A stretch of 64,000 bases of DNA. Origin: Helicoverpa zea (taxonomy: Eukaryota; Arthropoda; Insecta; Lepidoptera; Noctuidae). The notes under the pieces were generated by a model. The model worked only from the letters and a program-made list of their open reading frames with translations. It was not told the origin of the DNA and made no database searches. Below are positions 1-12,130 of the stretch, piece by piece. The stretch lies in assembly GCF_022581195.2 (NCBI RefSeq), contig NC_061476.1, positions 1,242,501-1,306,500 on the forward strand, given 5' to 3'. Numbering within the stretch: position 1 is the first letter of the stretch; every line of letters starts with the position of its first letter. The translations under genes were made by a program, and so were the position numbers.

Positions 1-164
1 TAAATCGTGGAGAATGGTATGACGTTTCTTTGAATATAATATTTTATTAAAATTCCATGGAGACGAATGTCCAGGATCGTTTGAAAAATATAAAAGACAA
101 GCAGTTTCAGAGGTTTGTACAGGTTGCAATGCTAGTTTTTATTGTTAAAGAATTTTCATAAAGA

Positions 165-1260
165 AGGAAGATGCCAATTCGGATGACCAGGATCTGATGA
201 GGATCTGAAAACCCTGAGAAATCGAGGGCAACTCTTGAATATTGTAGGCACGCATCGAGTCATAACCAGACATGTGAGTGTATTTTTGAGGGTACTGGTA
301 AACAGTGAAGGTTTGGAGCTGATTTGATTATGGAGACTACAGAGAGTCGAGGGAACTCCTGAACGGTATGTTGCAACTACCACGTGTTTGGGTTTATTTT
401 ATTCGTAGTGGCGAAGACTTTCCACATAGATAGGTTTGACTGCCATTGTGGGATCGATAGCAAAGATCAGATATAGTTATGGGAACTCCTTTACAATTTA
501 TAACGTAACCTTGTGTTGGAGCTTATTTTATTTTAGGTGACGAGAATTCACTACTAACTTGGGTTAAAGCAGCCATTGCAGGAATGGGATCTTTTATTTT
601 TGAGGGATTAATCACCTAACGAGCCCCAGTTTCAGGTTTTTTTCGAAACCGCCTGACGACTTGTAGCTGTCGAATTGTAACAACGACCTCTAGAGAGTAG
701 GATTCGGGGCTGCTGGCTTTACGTTTCTAGAGCCTTGACAAAAGTATTCTGTCCCTTTCTTTGTTTTATAAAGTCGGCTTTATTTTGTAGCATTTTACAA
801 ACAAATCCAACTTCAAACATATAAAAAAGCAACAAGAAAACAAAAGCAAGAAAGAAATTAAAAAGATGTTAGGTGCATCGGTCTAGAAGTCGGTGTCTAG
901 AGGATGCATCTATATTTATTTAACCACCGAGATCTAGACCGATGCATATAGACAGTTTTCTTGTTGTTTTTAGAAGTTTTTTTTTTTTTGTAAAAAGTTA
1001 TTATTATCAACTTTTGTGAAAAGTTCTCGTCAATACAAATAATATGAACACGACGTAACTAAAAACATACCGTTAAGGAGTTCTCTCGACTTTCTCACGT
1101 CTCCATCATCAGGTAAGCTCTAAACCTTCACTGTTTGATAGTATCACCAGACATACATCTGAGAATCAAGTTTAAATCCTATGCATGCCTACAATTTCTG
1201 ATAGTTGCCCTCGATTTCTCAGGATTTCCATCATCAGATCCTGACCTGATGACAATGGAA
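165..1260. repeat. Inverted pair of about 200-bp repeat units
   Basis: Bases of about 165-380 read forward match about 1078-1260 read on the reverse strand. Shared words include AACAGTGAAGGTTT, TGAGAAATCGAGGGCAACT and GAGGATCTGA-like blocks. The arms are diverged, with a spacer of roughly 700 bp. A related GGGAACTCCT word recurs at about 352 and 482, so the left side holds more than one degenerate unit. The family is not recognised. Confidence 0.6.
874..945. repeat. Short hairpin, copy 1
   Basis: The arms GCATCGGTCTAGAAGTCGGTG (874 on) and CACCGAGATCTAGACCGATGC (to 945) pair with few mismatches. A sibling hairpin with the same TCTAGAAGTCGGTG-like word lies at 2464-2522. The two may mark the ends of one composite repeat of about 1.6 kb. 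Confidence 0.55.
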
Positions 1261-1535
1261 ATAAACGGCGAGTATACTCTTTCACTACAAAGAAATGATT
1301 TCTCAAATCCGTCAAACGTGGTCGTTTAAATTCCCCATTGAAATGAGGAAAATATTTGATGTTTACACCTGATTTTCTCTAGATTCCCATGGTTCACATT
1401 GATGCGACTAATGCCATAGTAAATCAGAGCCTTTATCATTATACTGTGCTATATTTCGTTCGTATCCGCCGTGGGTATGATTTCCATACTAAGGTGCCCA
1501 ATGACCTTTGAATGATTTAAAATTTTTCACAGTTT

Positions 1536-2302
1536 AGAGGCCATTATATTTAAGAAGTGTTTGATATGAATTTCACTTTTTATCAAAACTTTAATATCTC
1601 TACGCGTTCATGTGAAAAAGGGTAAGTAGTAAGTTTATAATTATTAAAAAAATATTTTATGTCATGTAAGCAAAAATAATATTATTTTAATATTTTATGT
1701 AACTTCAAATTTATCATTTTCGTAATTTTTCCTTTATCTGTACTATGTAACGTTGCTTCGTGCCGAATTTAAAGATTCTGAGTTCACGGGAAGTACCTTG
1801 TAGGTTTTGATTCCCTAGCGTGTGACGGAAATTCGTCTAAGGTGTCGGTAAAACTGCTGTATCTTTTGATCGCGTTAACTTAGAAGTTTGATTTTTTCAT
1901 TGCTTAAAGGGACAATAGACCTAGGTATTTGGTATAAATTTCAATTTGGTACCTTTATTCGTTCGTGAGAAATAAGGTAGTAAGTTTCATTTTATTAAAA
2001 TATTTTTATTATATTATATAACAAAAAAAAATGTGATTTTCGCAATTTTTCCTATATTTGCATTATATAACAATGCTTCATGCCAAATTTCAAGATTCTG
2101 AGTTTACGGGAAGTACCCTGTAGGTTTTGATTCCTTTGCGAGTGTCGAAAATTTGTTGAAAATATCGACATAATCGGTTGTATCTTTTGATTGGCTTGGC
2201 TTAGAAGTTTGATATTTTCACAGCTTAAAGGGACAATAGACCCGAGTATTTCATGTGAATTTCAGCTTGATACGTTCACGCGTTCTTAAGATAAAGGGTC
2301 TT

Positions 2303-2303
<1 letters not shown>
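1536..2303 (+). repeat. Tandem duplication of a 320-370-bp unit (about 2.2 copies)
   Basis: Two successive units share long words such as AAGATTCTGAGTT, ACGGGAAGTACC and CTGTAGGTTTTGATTCC, and each ends in CTTAAAGGGACAATAGAC (at about 1902 and 2223). A third, partial unit runs to the GACA microsatellite. Divergence between units is substantial, so the duplication is old or belonged to the element before insertion. Confidence 0.75.
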
Positions 2304-2341
<38 letters not shown>

Positions 2342-2342
2342 G
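2304..2342 (+). repeat. (GACA)n microsatellite with repeat tail
   Basis: About nine GACA repeats follow the tandem units directly. They lead into a GGTTCCGTTTTTTCC ... GGTACGGAACCC block at about 2366-2400, which is itself partly palindromic. This is a typical microsatellite at a transposable-element end. Confidence 0.8.
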
Positions 2343-2463
2343 GACAACAAAGTGATCCTATAAGGGTTCCGTTTTTTCCTTTCGAGGTACGGAACCCTAA
2401 AAAATTAAACCGACTTCCCAAAACACTAAAAAGCAAAAAAAAAAACAAATTTTAGGTGCGTCG

Positions 2464-2522
2464 GCCTAGAAGTCGGTGGCAAAATTAACTTAGTAACATC
2501 CATTAGACACCGACTTCTAGGC
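2464..2522. repeat. Short hairpin, copy 2
   Basis: GCCTAGAAGTCGGTG (2464-2478) pairs perfectly with CACCGACTTCTAGGC (to 2522). It is the sibling of the hairpin at 874-945. Confidence 0.6.
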
Positions 2523-2773
2523 TTTTCAATTTGCAAAATATGATTTTTGTTAATTGATATAATTTTCATCTATAGTCGATAAGGTAAGAAAATTAATTAA
2601 AATTTTCTAGAATTTTTCTCTACAGTCGATAAGGCAGGACTCGATGTTAATTTTTATTTCCAATAATTATCTTTAGCAGTTTTCTGTAATATTGACAAAT
2701 TTTTGTATACTAAAGAGAATTTTAATTCTACAAAACAAATAATAGTTTTAAAACAAACTAAAAAGTAGAAAAT

Positions 2774-3200
2774 AAATAATAGTTTTAAAAAACTAAAAAA
2801 ACACGCTTTTTGTAGAAAAACGAACCAAAAAATAGAAAATAAATTTTAATGAATTTAAATTAAGAAAACAGTGTTAAAAATTTCAATGAATATAAATTAA
2901 TAATAGTGTGAATACAAAAAAAAATATTTAAAAAAAGCGTGGGGTGCTTTTTAAGATAGTATCGAAATGAAAATCACTGTACTCATATCTGTCAATAAAA
3001 TATTTATAACTATTGACACCATGCACCACACGCTTTTTTTAAATATTTTTTTTTTTTGTATTCACACTATTATTAATTTATATTCATTGAAATTTTTAAC
3101 ACTGTTTTCTTAATTTAAATTCATTAAAATTTATTTTCTATTTTTTGGTTCGTTTTTCTATAAAAAGCGTGTTTTTTTAGTTTTTTTAAAACTATTATTT
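2774..3200. repeat. Foldback element with 174/178-bp near-perfect arms
   Basis: The left arm (2774-2947) is the near-perfect reverse complement of the right arm (3023-3200). The differences are mainly in A/T homopolymer lengths and single bases. The 75-nt loop (2948-3022) is unrelated to the arms. No open reading frame or transposase is present. It is a non-autonomous palindromic element; transcribed as part of the Shal intron it would fold into one long hairpin. Confidence 0.85.
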
Positions 3201-3207
3201 TTAGTAT

Positions 3208-3803
3208 GAAAAGGCTTACGTCCGAATTATTATTAAGGAATCGGAATTAAGGGTCGGAATTATTTATTAAGTTCAAGGATGTAACGAAAAGAAATGCAGC
3301 TCCCAGAAATAAGTATAGGTAAATTATGTATACCACAATGCAAGCTAGAATTATATAAAAGAAACTCTTATATAAATGCGATCAAGGTGTATAATAAATT
3401 ACCAAAAGTCTTTAAAGAATTACCTTTAATCAAATAAAAAAAAAGTTGACGCAGTGGTTACAAGAAAAAATGTTTTTATGATCTCAAAGAATTTATGTCA
3501 TATTGTGGAGATGGTATTAATAAATGACTTTGTATTGAAATTTTAGTTAAATCTTTGACATAATTATGTATTTGTTTGTTTAATATAATTGTACTAACTT
3601 TGACATTAATTTTTAACTAATGTGTATCAACATTTACGGGAGTGCATATTTCTGACTGTAGTTGGTGTTCTAAAAAACTTTATAACAAATATTTGCATAC
3701 CGTATGTAATGGTAGAATGTAAATGGGCCACTTTAGATTTAAGAACATACTCTGTACACCTACATTCTGGTAAATAAAAGACTTTGACTTTGACTTTGAA
3801 TCT
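3208..3803 (+). pseudogene. 5'-truncated Jockey/CR1-like LINE: end of ORF2 plus 3' UTR
   Basis: From about 3304 the frame reads ISIGKLCIPQCKLEL, then AIKVYNKLPKVFKELP. This pattern is typical of the C-terminus of non-LTR reverse transcriptases of the Jockey/CR1 group. A stop and frame shift in an A-run (about 3437-3450) interrupt it before KKLTQWLQEK. The remnant ends in repeated TTTGAC (to about 3800), the usual 3' tail for such elements in moths. It is a dead 5'-truncated copy directly next to the foldback. Confidence 0.75.
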
Positions 3804-4248
3804 TATCAAATATGTACCTACGTTGTTATTAATATTCGTCGGAAAAGGTTCAATTTACTCAAAGTATATTTTTGGATTCCCATTTTAACCAACAGAGTAC
3901 GTCTTAAAATGGAAACTGATACCTACAAACCATCTCACCATGTCATTACATTTTACATCCCATTTCAAAAACAATTCGACGCTACAATTTCAATACCTAT
4001 TTCAAGCTCCAAACTAGACAGGAAACTAGGTAGAAACACGGCCAACCTATATTCAAATATTACCTATTTAGACCGAAGCTCAGATCCAGGATAGTTCCCA
4101 CAATTTCGAACAATGTCGTGACCTGAAACTTTCAGTCTGCCGTCATAGGTATGACGTCACCACAATGGTTAGTATTGGGTACGAAATCTGATGAGATGTT
4201 CGAGCGAAGTTATCAGCTGCTCCCAATATGCGATCTATCTATTGTTTT

Positions 4249-4602
4249 GGTTAGAGATAGGAATTTGACATTAAATGGTTTTAAACATATTTATCGGGGC
4301 TTTAATGCAATACTATACTAATATTATACTATAATACTATACTACTGTACGAGCCTATTTCTTTAAGTTTTGACCGACAAGGTTAAGAATTAGTGAAAAG
4401 TGTTTAATTGACCCGACTGTTAGGTTACCGAAAAATATTGGACACTCTATTTTTTAATTTAATAAAATATGTCCATTATTTTAGGGTTAGCTAAAAGACG
4501 GACAAATATTTTTTTTTCATTCATCAACCGTGGTTACGGGTTGACAGATATAAAATTTGACATTTCTTGTATGGGGCTAATGTCAAATTCTATCTCTAGT
4601 CA
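4249..4602. mobile_element. Possible MITE with about 21-bp inverted ends
   Basis: AGAGATAGGAATTTGACATTA at about 4251 matches the reverse complement of TAATGTCAAATTCTATCTCT at about 4579. A further TTTGACATTT word lies inside at about 4556. No coding capacity is present. The target-site duplication is not clear. Confidence 0.4.
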
Positions 4603-5456
4603 GCTAGAATGGATAGGATATTGGAAACGATAATACATACGTATTTTGTATGCAAGACTGCAACTTTTATATGAAAAGTTTTGCCAATTTTATTTATAGT
4701 TTTGTTTACTATATACTTTTGTTAGTTTTATTGGGGTTGGACAAGTTTCTTTATCTCTCTATTTTGGTTAGAGAAAGTTCTAATGATATTTTTACTTTAA
4801 GTACTTAAACTGGATTAGATTTACTCTTGCAAAGTTATTTCAAAAATTGTCTCATTGGGGTTTACAAGGTATATAATTAGAGTTATACCTACTTGAACTG
4901 CAATTTGGTAATTTTGGATATGCTTTATCATCTTTTTTATATAAATAGATAGGTTAAGTCGTAGTTATAAAAATATATCGTTAATTATATTAACGTAATA
5001 AATAATTGAATTGTTTAAAACTAAGATTATTTTTTCACAATTGTTTCCACAAAAGTTATTGTTATCAAGAATATACATAAGATAATATTTATTATAAGCA
5101 GATTATGTAAATATTCCAATATTAACGATTTAACATGAAATAGCACAAACAGCAGTACTTCTTGGCAGGCGAAAGCTCCTTTCTTTCCAAAACCAACATA
5201 TTTTATTTCAAACTAAAACGATTTTCAATATTAAAACAAAGGTGTATTAACTATAAATCAAAATATATTGTCTCAAGAAGGTGCACTTAGCATAATAATA
5301 TTGATATTGTTTGCCAAGACTGGTGCATTGCAGGTTTGTTTATTAGATAATTTGGAAAACTTTGCGAAGTTGGTTATCTGTCTCCTATCGATTACATATG
5401 AAAGAATGTCGTGTTAGTTACTGCTTATAACTCGAGGGTGGCTGAACCTTTTTTTA

Positions 5457-5740
5457 ACGGCGTAAAAAATCATCAAATGACCCCTCCCGCTGTGGGTTAG
5501 CAGCGGTGAGGGAGTGTCAGACTCTTACTGACTAAAAACCGTCGTGTTCCGTCGCAGGCCTTTTTTGTACCAGGGTCGCGGTATTTCTTTCGAACAACCC
5601 GCAGCCCCGGCAGGCCTTGGCCCTACTGGGCCCCGCTGGATTAGAGAGGTACCTTCCTTCTAATTTTCTGCTTAAAACCGTGAGAAGGACAGTTTTTGTC
5701 ACTATCCAGCTACGGGAATCACTCGGGACGCGGGTCTACT
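5457..5740. repeat. Dispersed repeat block, copy 1
   Basis: The stretch beginning AAATCATCAAATGACCCCTC recurs at 16161-16330 with the same GTGGGTTAGCAGCGGTGAGG and CTTTCGAACAACCCGCAGCC words. It is GC-richer than its surroundings and has no open frame. It is probably the 3' region of a non-LTR retrotransposon. Confidence 0.65.
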
Positions 5741-5897
5741 ACTAATATAATAAAAAGGTTTTTTTTTTGTTTATATTAATGGCTCCGAAACTACCTACTG
5801 AATCGATTGGAGAAAAAGTTTGAAAGCTATACTCTTTCCGAGTAACAAAGGCTATATTTTATCCAGTTACGGAGTGAAACCGTGGGAAAACAGCTAG
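5741..5897 (+). mobile_element. Helitron-like element (Lep1-type), complete 3' end
   Basis: It carries the words typical of this family: GGCTCCGAAACTAC, TATATTTTATCC and GTGAAACCGTGGGAAAACAGCTAG|T. The CTAG end before T fits Helitron insertion between A and T. It is non-coding. Confidence 0.65.
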
Positions 5898-6654
5898 TTC
5901 CTATTGTTATATTTTATGTAGGTAAATACTGTGGCACGTTTTTCATTTCGTTCTGAAGGTTTTTTTTTATTTATAGATTTTGCATTTGTTTTGATGTTAT
6001 TAAAGGAATTACTTGAAGTAAGTTAATGTGTAAATAATGACTTTTGTGAATTTTTCATATCGAGATAAGATTATTGCCATTTTTTATTATAATAGCAAAC
6101 TGTGATGTCATCACATTTCACTTCATTAGTTTATTAACTGCTTTTATTCGATGTTAGAAGAAAAAATATATGCTACTTTTAATTTTTTTTACCTACATAA
6201 TCTAAAAATATGTGTAGTAAAGTCTGTAGGGAAATTCCTGCGACTGTATATTACGCACAATAAAAAATCATGAAAATAATATAAACCCATTACTAATGGA
6301 ACATCAAAACCCATAGACAATAGAACCCAACCTTAAAAACTTTTCCGTCCCACACACCATAAACATCCGATTTTTTTTAATCTGAAATCACATGAAAACA
6401 TTTATCTTCTGCCAAGTCCGTAGTTTATGGTTTTCACAAACAAAATAAGCGTAGAATACGTGAGGAAGGAAAACAAATCGTAAAATACATATATTGTCAT
6501 ACTTTAGTTTCGGCAAAGTTTATAGTATTTTGTATGGAATTTTAATGTCAGGTGTGAAATATATGGTAACTGTTATTATTATTACTACCTCCACAGTGCG
6601 TCTCCAATTATAATAATGACACCCAGCAGCCCAGAATATTGTCGGTCACAGCGA

Positions 6655-6945
6655 ATGTTCTCTCTTAGGAGATCAGCCAGCTTAGTAGGAATTATTATAA
6701 TGCACAAGCATTTGCGCAGACACAAGTCACTCTCTGCCCAGGACTGTGGGAATGTTTGAAAGAGTTACCGCGATCCTGGTATATAAAAAAGGCTTAAGAA
6801 GGAACATGATGGACTTTAGTCACTAAGAGTTTGGCACTCCTCATTTATTCGTCGGTTATTTCTCTATTCCTTCAACCTCATAGCCCTATGGCACTGCTCC
6901 GTTCATGTCTGATCGGATAGAGATCACAGGACCGACATTAACGTG
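6655..6945 (-). mobile_element. Diverged SINE remnant (family of 59547-59910)
   Basis: On the reverse strand it matches the body and tail of the full SINE at 59547. Matching words include GCACAAGCATTTGCGCAGAC, AGGAGATCAGCCAGC and AGGACCGACATT. It is old and broken up. Confidence 0.55.
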
Positions 6946-8090
6946 TATCACTAACAACTTAAAAACTGCTGTTTCTCGAAATCTTAAAATCCCACAAAGT
7001 TATTTTCTCCAGACCTGAGAATCGAGCCCGAGGCCCTGTGCATAGCAGTTGCGCTTTGCGAATATTTGGATTAACAATGCTATGGTTTGGTTTAAATTGT
7101 TGGTTGTTTAAATTCTACCGTTTAGTCAAGCAGTATAACAACAAAGAGAGGTCATCAAAATTAATTGATTAACGAGTTACAGCGAACATTAACATAATTG
7201 ATTTAGACAATCACAAATCAATTATTTTATTGCCCGCTTTTAATGTCGGATCTACAGTTCTATATGTGTTCTGTTTAGAAGCTCCATGTCGGATTGTAGT
7301 TTATGAAGGATTGTATGAGAATCAGCTGGTTAGGCGATTCTTAAGTATCTATTGGCCTAGTTAGGGTCACCGTAAGCCAAAATTGAAAAGAATTTAGCAA
7401 AGTGTGGAGCTTTGTTAACGACTCGAAAAATTGGGGTTGTTACCTCGGTTGTGATCATTTTACCGACGATCACAATTGTCTCTGTTATCATTTACTTATT
7501 ATTTACAAGGAGTCGTCTTTTTTATCGAGCAATCTGCAAGCTTTATTACTTAACAAGCTCTAGTATTCGTTTTTTGACGTGGAATTGTAACAACGACTAA
7601 TATTTTACTCCATATTTTAGTTTTTCCAATTTTGCCTATACCGTGTCAAGTGCATACAAATTCTTCATTTTCTTAATTATCAGTATAGACTTTTTATCCT
7701 GGCGTGACAAATGATAGAACCTCAGGACAAAACCAAGTAAACCTACAGGCAGAAGTTTGCCATCAAAATATTATAATCTAGCAGAACTAATCTTCCGATT
7801 ATCCCTCCTTTCCACACAAACATTGATCATCCATACATAATAATCATTAATCAAAGGGAGCATTATCCTCCGTTATCTCAGTTATCTGGACCCTCGTCAA
7901 ACCCTTTGGAAGCGGTTAATTTACTCGCTTCTAACTTTGACTGGTTACTCGCTGAAATTTTAAAAGCTTCAGCCGAATTGATAGTGAGGGAATCGGAAAG
8001 TACCTTAAATTATTCATCATCATTAAAATTGGCATATTCAACAATCAAAATTATCAATATCAGAAATCATTTATTTGGTGCAAAACAACA

Positions 8091-8245
8091 CCTTTTGAAC
8101 GTCAACAATGTGCAAAAGACAGCTCCCAAAACGCCCACCCTTCACCACTTCCTATGTGTTTTTGCTGGGAAGAAGAAATGGCGCAACAAACTCCCCAGCA
8201 ACACATGTCTGTCTGTAGGTTAGAAGAACCTTTCAACAATGTTTT
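8091..8245 (+). repeat. Dispersed repeat, copy 1 of 2
   Basis: About 115 bp match 47083-47206, including CCAAAACGCCCACCCTTCAC, TGTTTTTGCTGGGAAGAAGA and CTTTCAACAATGTTTTA. This copy has a 30-bp stretch with CTGTCTGTCTG that the other lacks. The sequence class is unknown; a 105-codon frame across it is not believed to be a gene. Confidence 0.6.
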
Positions 8246-8560
8246 ACATAAAAATTGATTCTTCATGTACTTATGTTAAATCCGCGTCCTTTGAGAACTG
8301 CTGTTCTATCAACACAAATACAAAACAAGTTGTATCTACATTCAATTGTTTAAATATTAGTGGTCAATAGGAAATAATTATATACCATTAGAGCCCTTGT
8401 TACAATCCATTGTCACGTGCAAGGGAACTTAACCAGCTGTCAAACAGGGAAACTACCCTTTTCTTTACATTTCAATCAATAAACTTATTGATTACTTTGA
8501 CTTTGAGCCGATTTCCCGCGTTTTCACAAACATTTTTTCGGTCACCTAATCCCTTCCCTA

Positions 8561-8805
8561 CTAATATTATAAATGCGAAAGTAACTCTGTCTGTCTGTCT
8601 GTTACGCTTTCACGCCTAAACCACTAAACTGATTTTACAAGTTACTTTACTGGTACTGATTTTTTGGTAGAGAGAGAGTTATACAGAGATAGAGGTGACC
8701 TTGAGAAAGAACATAGGATAGTTTTTATCCCGAGCTTTTGAAGAATTCTCTTGGAAGCGCGGTATAACCGAACTCTGCGCGGGTGAAGCCGCTGGCGGAA
8801 GCTAG
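8561..8805 (+). mobile_element. Helitron-like element (Lep1-type)
   Basis: It begins CTACTAATATTATAAATGCG with a CTGTCTGT run. It ends GGGTGAAGCCGCTGGCGGAA then GCTAG|T at 8805. Start and end words are those of the dispersed lepidopteran CTAG-ending family. Confidence 0.7.
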
Positions 8806-8965
8806 TATTTCATAAAGAGGAAATATTTTTTTGTTTGTTAGTTTGTACCTTAAAGGCTCCGCAACGGTTGAACGTATTAAAAAAATCCTTTCAATATTGG
8901 AAAGATACACTTAACAATCATACGCTATAATATTATACTGGCCCCCTCGTGAAACCGCGGTAAAA
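8806..8965 (+). mobile_element. Second Helitron-like copy, abutting the first
   Basis: It carries TTGTACCTTAAAGGCTCCG and ends near CGTGAAACCGCGGTAAAAC, with no clean CTAG terminus. It lies directly after the copy ending at 8805, so either one inserted next to the other or a larger unit was rearranged. Confidence 0.5.
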
Positions 8966-9175
8966 CGTAATAATGCCTACATTTACATTGTGAACTCAGC
9001 ATAAAGGTACGGTATTGTTCTGAAAATTACAATGTTAGTACATTAGGAGTATAATAGGAAACGTTCATTTTATGGGAGCGACTTATGGGGGAGTTTTGGA
9101 ATAATTGATATGTTAGCTTTGTATTTAATGTGTGGTTATCCCCTTTTTGGTATGGAGAATACATTAAAATCCATC

Positions 9176-9255
9176 TACGATGATGTCCTCCTAGCCGATT
9201 ATCGGCTACGGTGGCCGATTGAAGATATAATCTTAGCAAAGCAGAATGCCCGATA
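9176..9255 (-). mobile_element. SINE 3' end fragment
   Basis: GATGATGTCCTCCTAGCCGA with TTATCGGCTACGG is the reverse complement of the 3' end of the SINE at 59547-59910 (AGCCGATAATCGGCTA, then GAGGACATCATC). Confidence 0.6.
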
Positions 9256-9869
9256 TGGTTAAAACTGCTATTGCGATTCAATTTCTATTCAATTTTGACA
9301 TTATTAACTTAGCAGAATCGGGCCCCGCCCCGGGTCAATGGTCATTAGTCGTGTCTTACGTTTGAATTTCAGTAAAGGCTATCCTTTTTGTAGTTTTACA
9401 CCTGCCTTTTTTTCAAATAAGATTATTCTTTTTTACCACCCAATATGAATCTATTTGGAATACTAACAAATTAAAAAAGTTAATTTCAACAATTTCAAAT
9501 TATAACACATTTATTTTTCTTTTACAAAAATTGTGTGCGTACAAATGTTAGGAGTTCTAGATCGCGCAATTAAAGTTTGCACACATGTTTGTTTATAAGC
9601 GTTGACCGTCCGTACTTCGTCGGGGGTCAGTCGCCTCGAGGTAAGCCAGGATTCGTCAACCTGGTCTAATTTGACGGTTATTCAGATGTACCAACCTTCA
9701 CCGGTGGGTAACGTGTCCGTACGGTAAATCTGAGTTTGAAAACGTATATGAGGAAACAGTGCCCTGTAACAGGGTTTGCGACCTACGAGGAGGATGATAA
9801 AACCTGTAAGGTTAACTCGACCCCATTTTTAGTATTTTGTTATTGTAAAATAATAGCTAAAAATCTATA

Positions 9870-9960
9870 GTACTAAATATAATAAAGCTGGGAATTTATT
9901 TGTTTGCGTGAACGCGCTAATCTCAGAAACTAAAAGTTCTATTTTAAAAATTCAAATTTT
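9870..9960 (+). mobile_element. Helitron-like 5' fragment
   Basis: AATATAATAAAGCTG followed by GTTTGCGTGAACGCGCTAAT matches the left end of the interrupted element at 30165. No 3' terminus was recognised here. Confidence 0.45.
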
Positions 9961-10856
9961 TATACCTTTGTAATTAAAATGTAAAATGCATTTTCTTCAG
10001 TATTAGTACTATTTATTATTATATCACCGATAAGTGATCTAAGTTATGTATGACAGTATTATGAAAAATTTACTGTTTTAAACACGAATTATAACCGAAC
10101 GATATTCTTAATTAATATTACTGATTTTTAAAACTATTTGACTGGAAGCCCAATAGAAATAATAATTATAATACTCGTATATTGCTTAGTACACTATTTC
10201 ATCTCATTCCCATGATAAAAAAGATACCTCATTTAATTAAGATCAAAGAAAAAATAAAAACATCTGTATATTTCCTACCTACAGTCCACATGCAATATTT
10301 CATTTCTAATACTTTTCGTTTCGTTATTTTTCTGCGTAGTAAGTGTAGCATATGTAGATGTTAATTAAAATTCTAGGAAAAGCAATAAGAACGATGTGTG
10401 TATGACAACTTGGAATAGAGTTACTTACATAGCGACTATTTTTTTTCTCTCTAGTCGGTGTTGTCGAAGGCAAAAATATTCCCTATTTTCTAAATACGCA
10501 GAAATGTGTAGGTACCTACTCAGAAAGCGGTCACTAGAATGCTCATTTTCATTTTCAGGAATGAAGAGTATCAAAGGAGAATTTACCTATGTAAAAATAT
10601 AGGGTTAAAAACCTATGGTGTGTAAGGCATCTGTAGTGTGATAATTTAGTAACAAAAGCTAACTCCTATAATTAATTAAAGACAAAACTACAACCCGCAA
10701 AAATAAATCAAAAGAAATTCATTAAAATCTATTCCTGTCGCCTCTCTCTGCCAAATACGCGCGCAATCTAATCGCCATCTTTAATTTTAGTCTATGGATC
10801 TGCTCCGTAATTTGTCGGCTTGTCACTGCACTACGCCTATGACGTCACATTGCAGC

Positions 10857-10919
10857 TGACGTTCCAAATTCAAAGTTTTGATTGCCGGGGCCCGGTTAAT
10901 TTTGTATTTGGAACGTCAT
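10857..10919. repeat. Short inverted repeat
   Basis: TGACGTTCCAAATTCAAA (10857 on) pairs imperfectly with TTTGTATTTGGAACGTCA (to 10919) around a GCCGGGGCCCGG centre. A TGACGTCA palindrome (CRE-like) lies just upstream at 10840-10847. It could be a small palindromic MITE or a chance structure. Confidence 0.4.
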
Positions 10920-11473
10920 ATTGCGGTATGAATAGTTTTGAGTATTTTTGTTTGATGTTAAGGCTTTTTTTAATATTTTGTTTTTCTAAATTATTCAAAA
11001 AAATATATGATAGATGTAGGTATTGCTGCGATATTTTGCTTCATAATAATTTTAATATTACTTACTTCATTGTTTATGTTTGAAATTGTAATGTATTATC
11101 TGCTCTATGTAATTTGCAATATACTTAGTTTGAGCAGACGAAATAGAAAGATTTTCTTTCATATGATGTTTGTTTTTTTAATTAAAAGGTAATAAACTAA
11201 AGAAGTGTAGGTACCTATAAGCTAAAAGTAATTTAGTTTCAAAATTATTTAGATGTTGATTTGACTTAAATTTTAATTTAGCGCTTTGACATTCCAAAAC
11301 GTCTGCGGCCGTCATTTGATATTCAAATAATATGCACGTGTGCAACGGCGACATTTTAGTTTGTAACACTAACAAATTATTGCAATTTATTGAAATGTTC
11401 ATAATAAAACCACGTTTAACGTAACCTTAACGACACATCAACATCGTCAGCCTATTGATTTCTGACAGTCGTC

Positions 11474-11753
11474 AGCCTCTTATCGTCCCACTGCTGGGCA
11501 GCAGTCTCCTCTCACACGGAGAAGGATTGAGCGTTAATCACCACGCTTGCTCAATGCAGGTTGGTGATTTCAGACTTTATAGTCCAGGCTTCCTCAAGAT
11601 GTTTTCCTTCACTTTTTATCAAACATTGATGTCCAAGATTTACTTAGAAACTATATACAAACTTAGAAAAGTTGCAAAACTTGCCTGACCTGGAATAGAA
11701 CTCACACTCATACTTGAAAGGTTGGTTCTTTACTCACTAGGCCACTATGACTT
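11474..11753 (-). mobile_element. tRNA-derived SINE, type-2 tail, diverged
   Basis: Read in reverse it runs AGTCATAGTGGCCTAGTGAG, a tRNA-like head with a degenerate box B, then AACTTTTCTAAGTTTGTATA. It ends with the tail word GAGAGGAGACTGCTGCCCAG. It is nearly full length but has lost many bases to mutation, so it is an old copy of the element at 21511. Confidence 0.75.
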
Positions 11754-12130
11754 ACACAATACCTACACACACACACAAGTGAAAATCAATCCAAACCAAA
11801 CTCCCTTAAAAAGATAACAACATCAAAAATACATACATTCATTAACAAAACCGAAACATTGTAATCGATACACCCAACGATTTCAATTCGATTCGATTCG
11901 ATTACAATCGCGTGTCAGATAGTATCGAGAACGAACCAAATTAATCTTGGCCTCAAAAGCTCGCTCGAAACGCCGCTCGTAAATACACCAGTGTAAAACA
12001 ATAAACATAGAATTTTACTATCGATTATAAAACATTGCCACTTTACTACGAACTTTGATTTTGTTTGTGAATGTACCGACTTCGTACAAAAGACGTTTTG
12101 AGGAATAGCTGGTTAGAAACTACCTATTTA

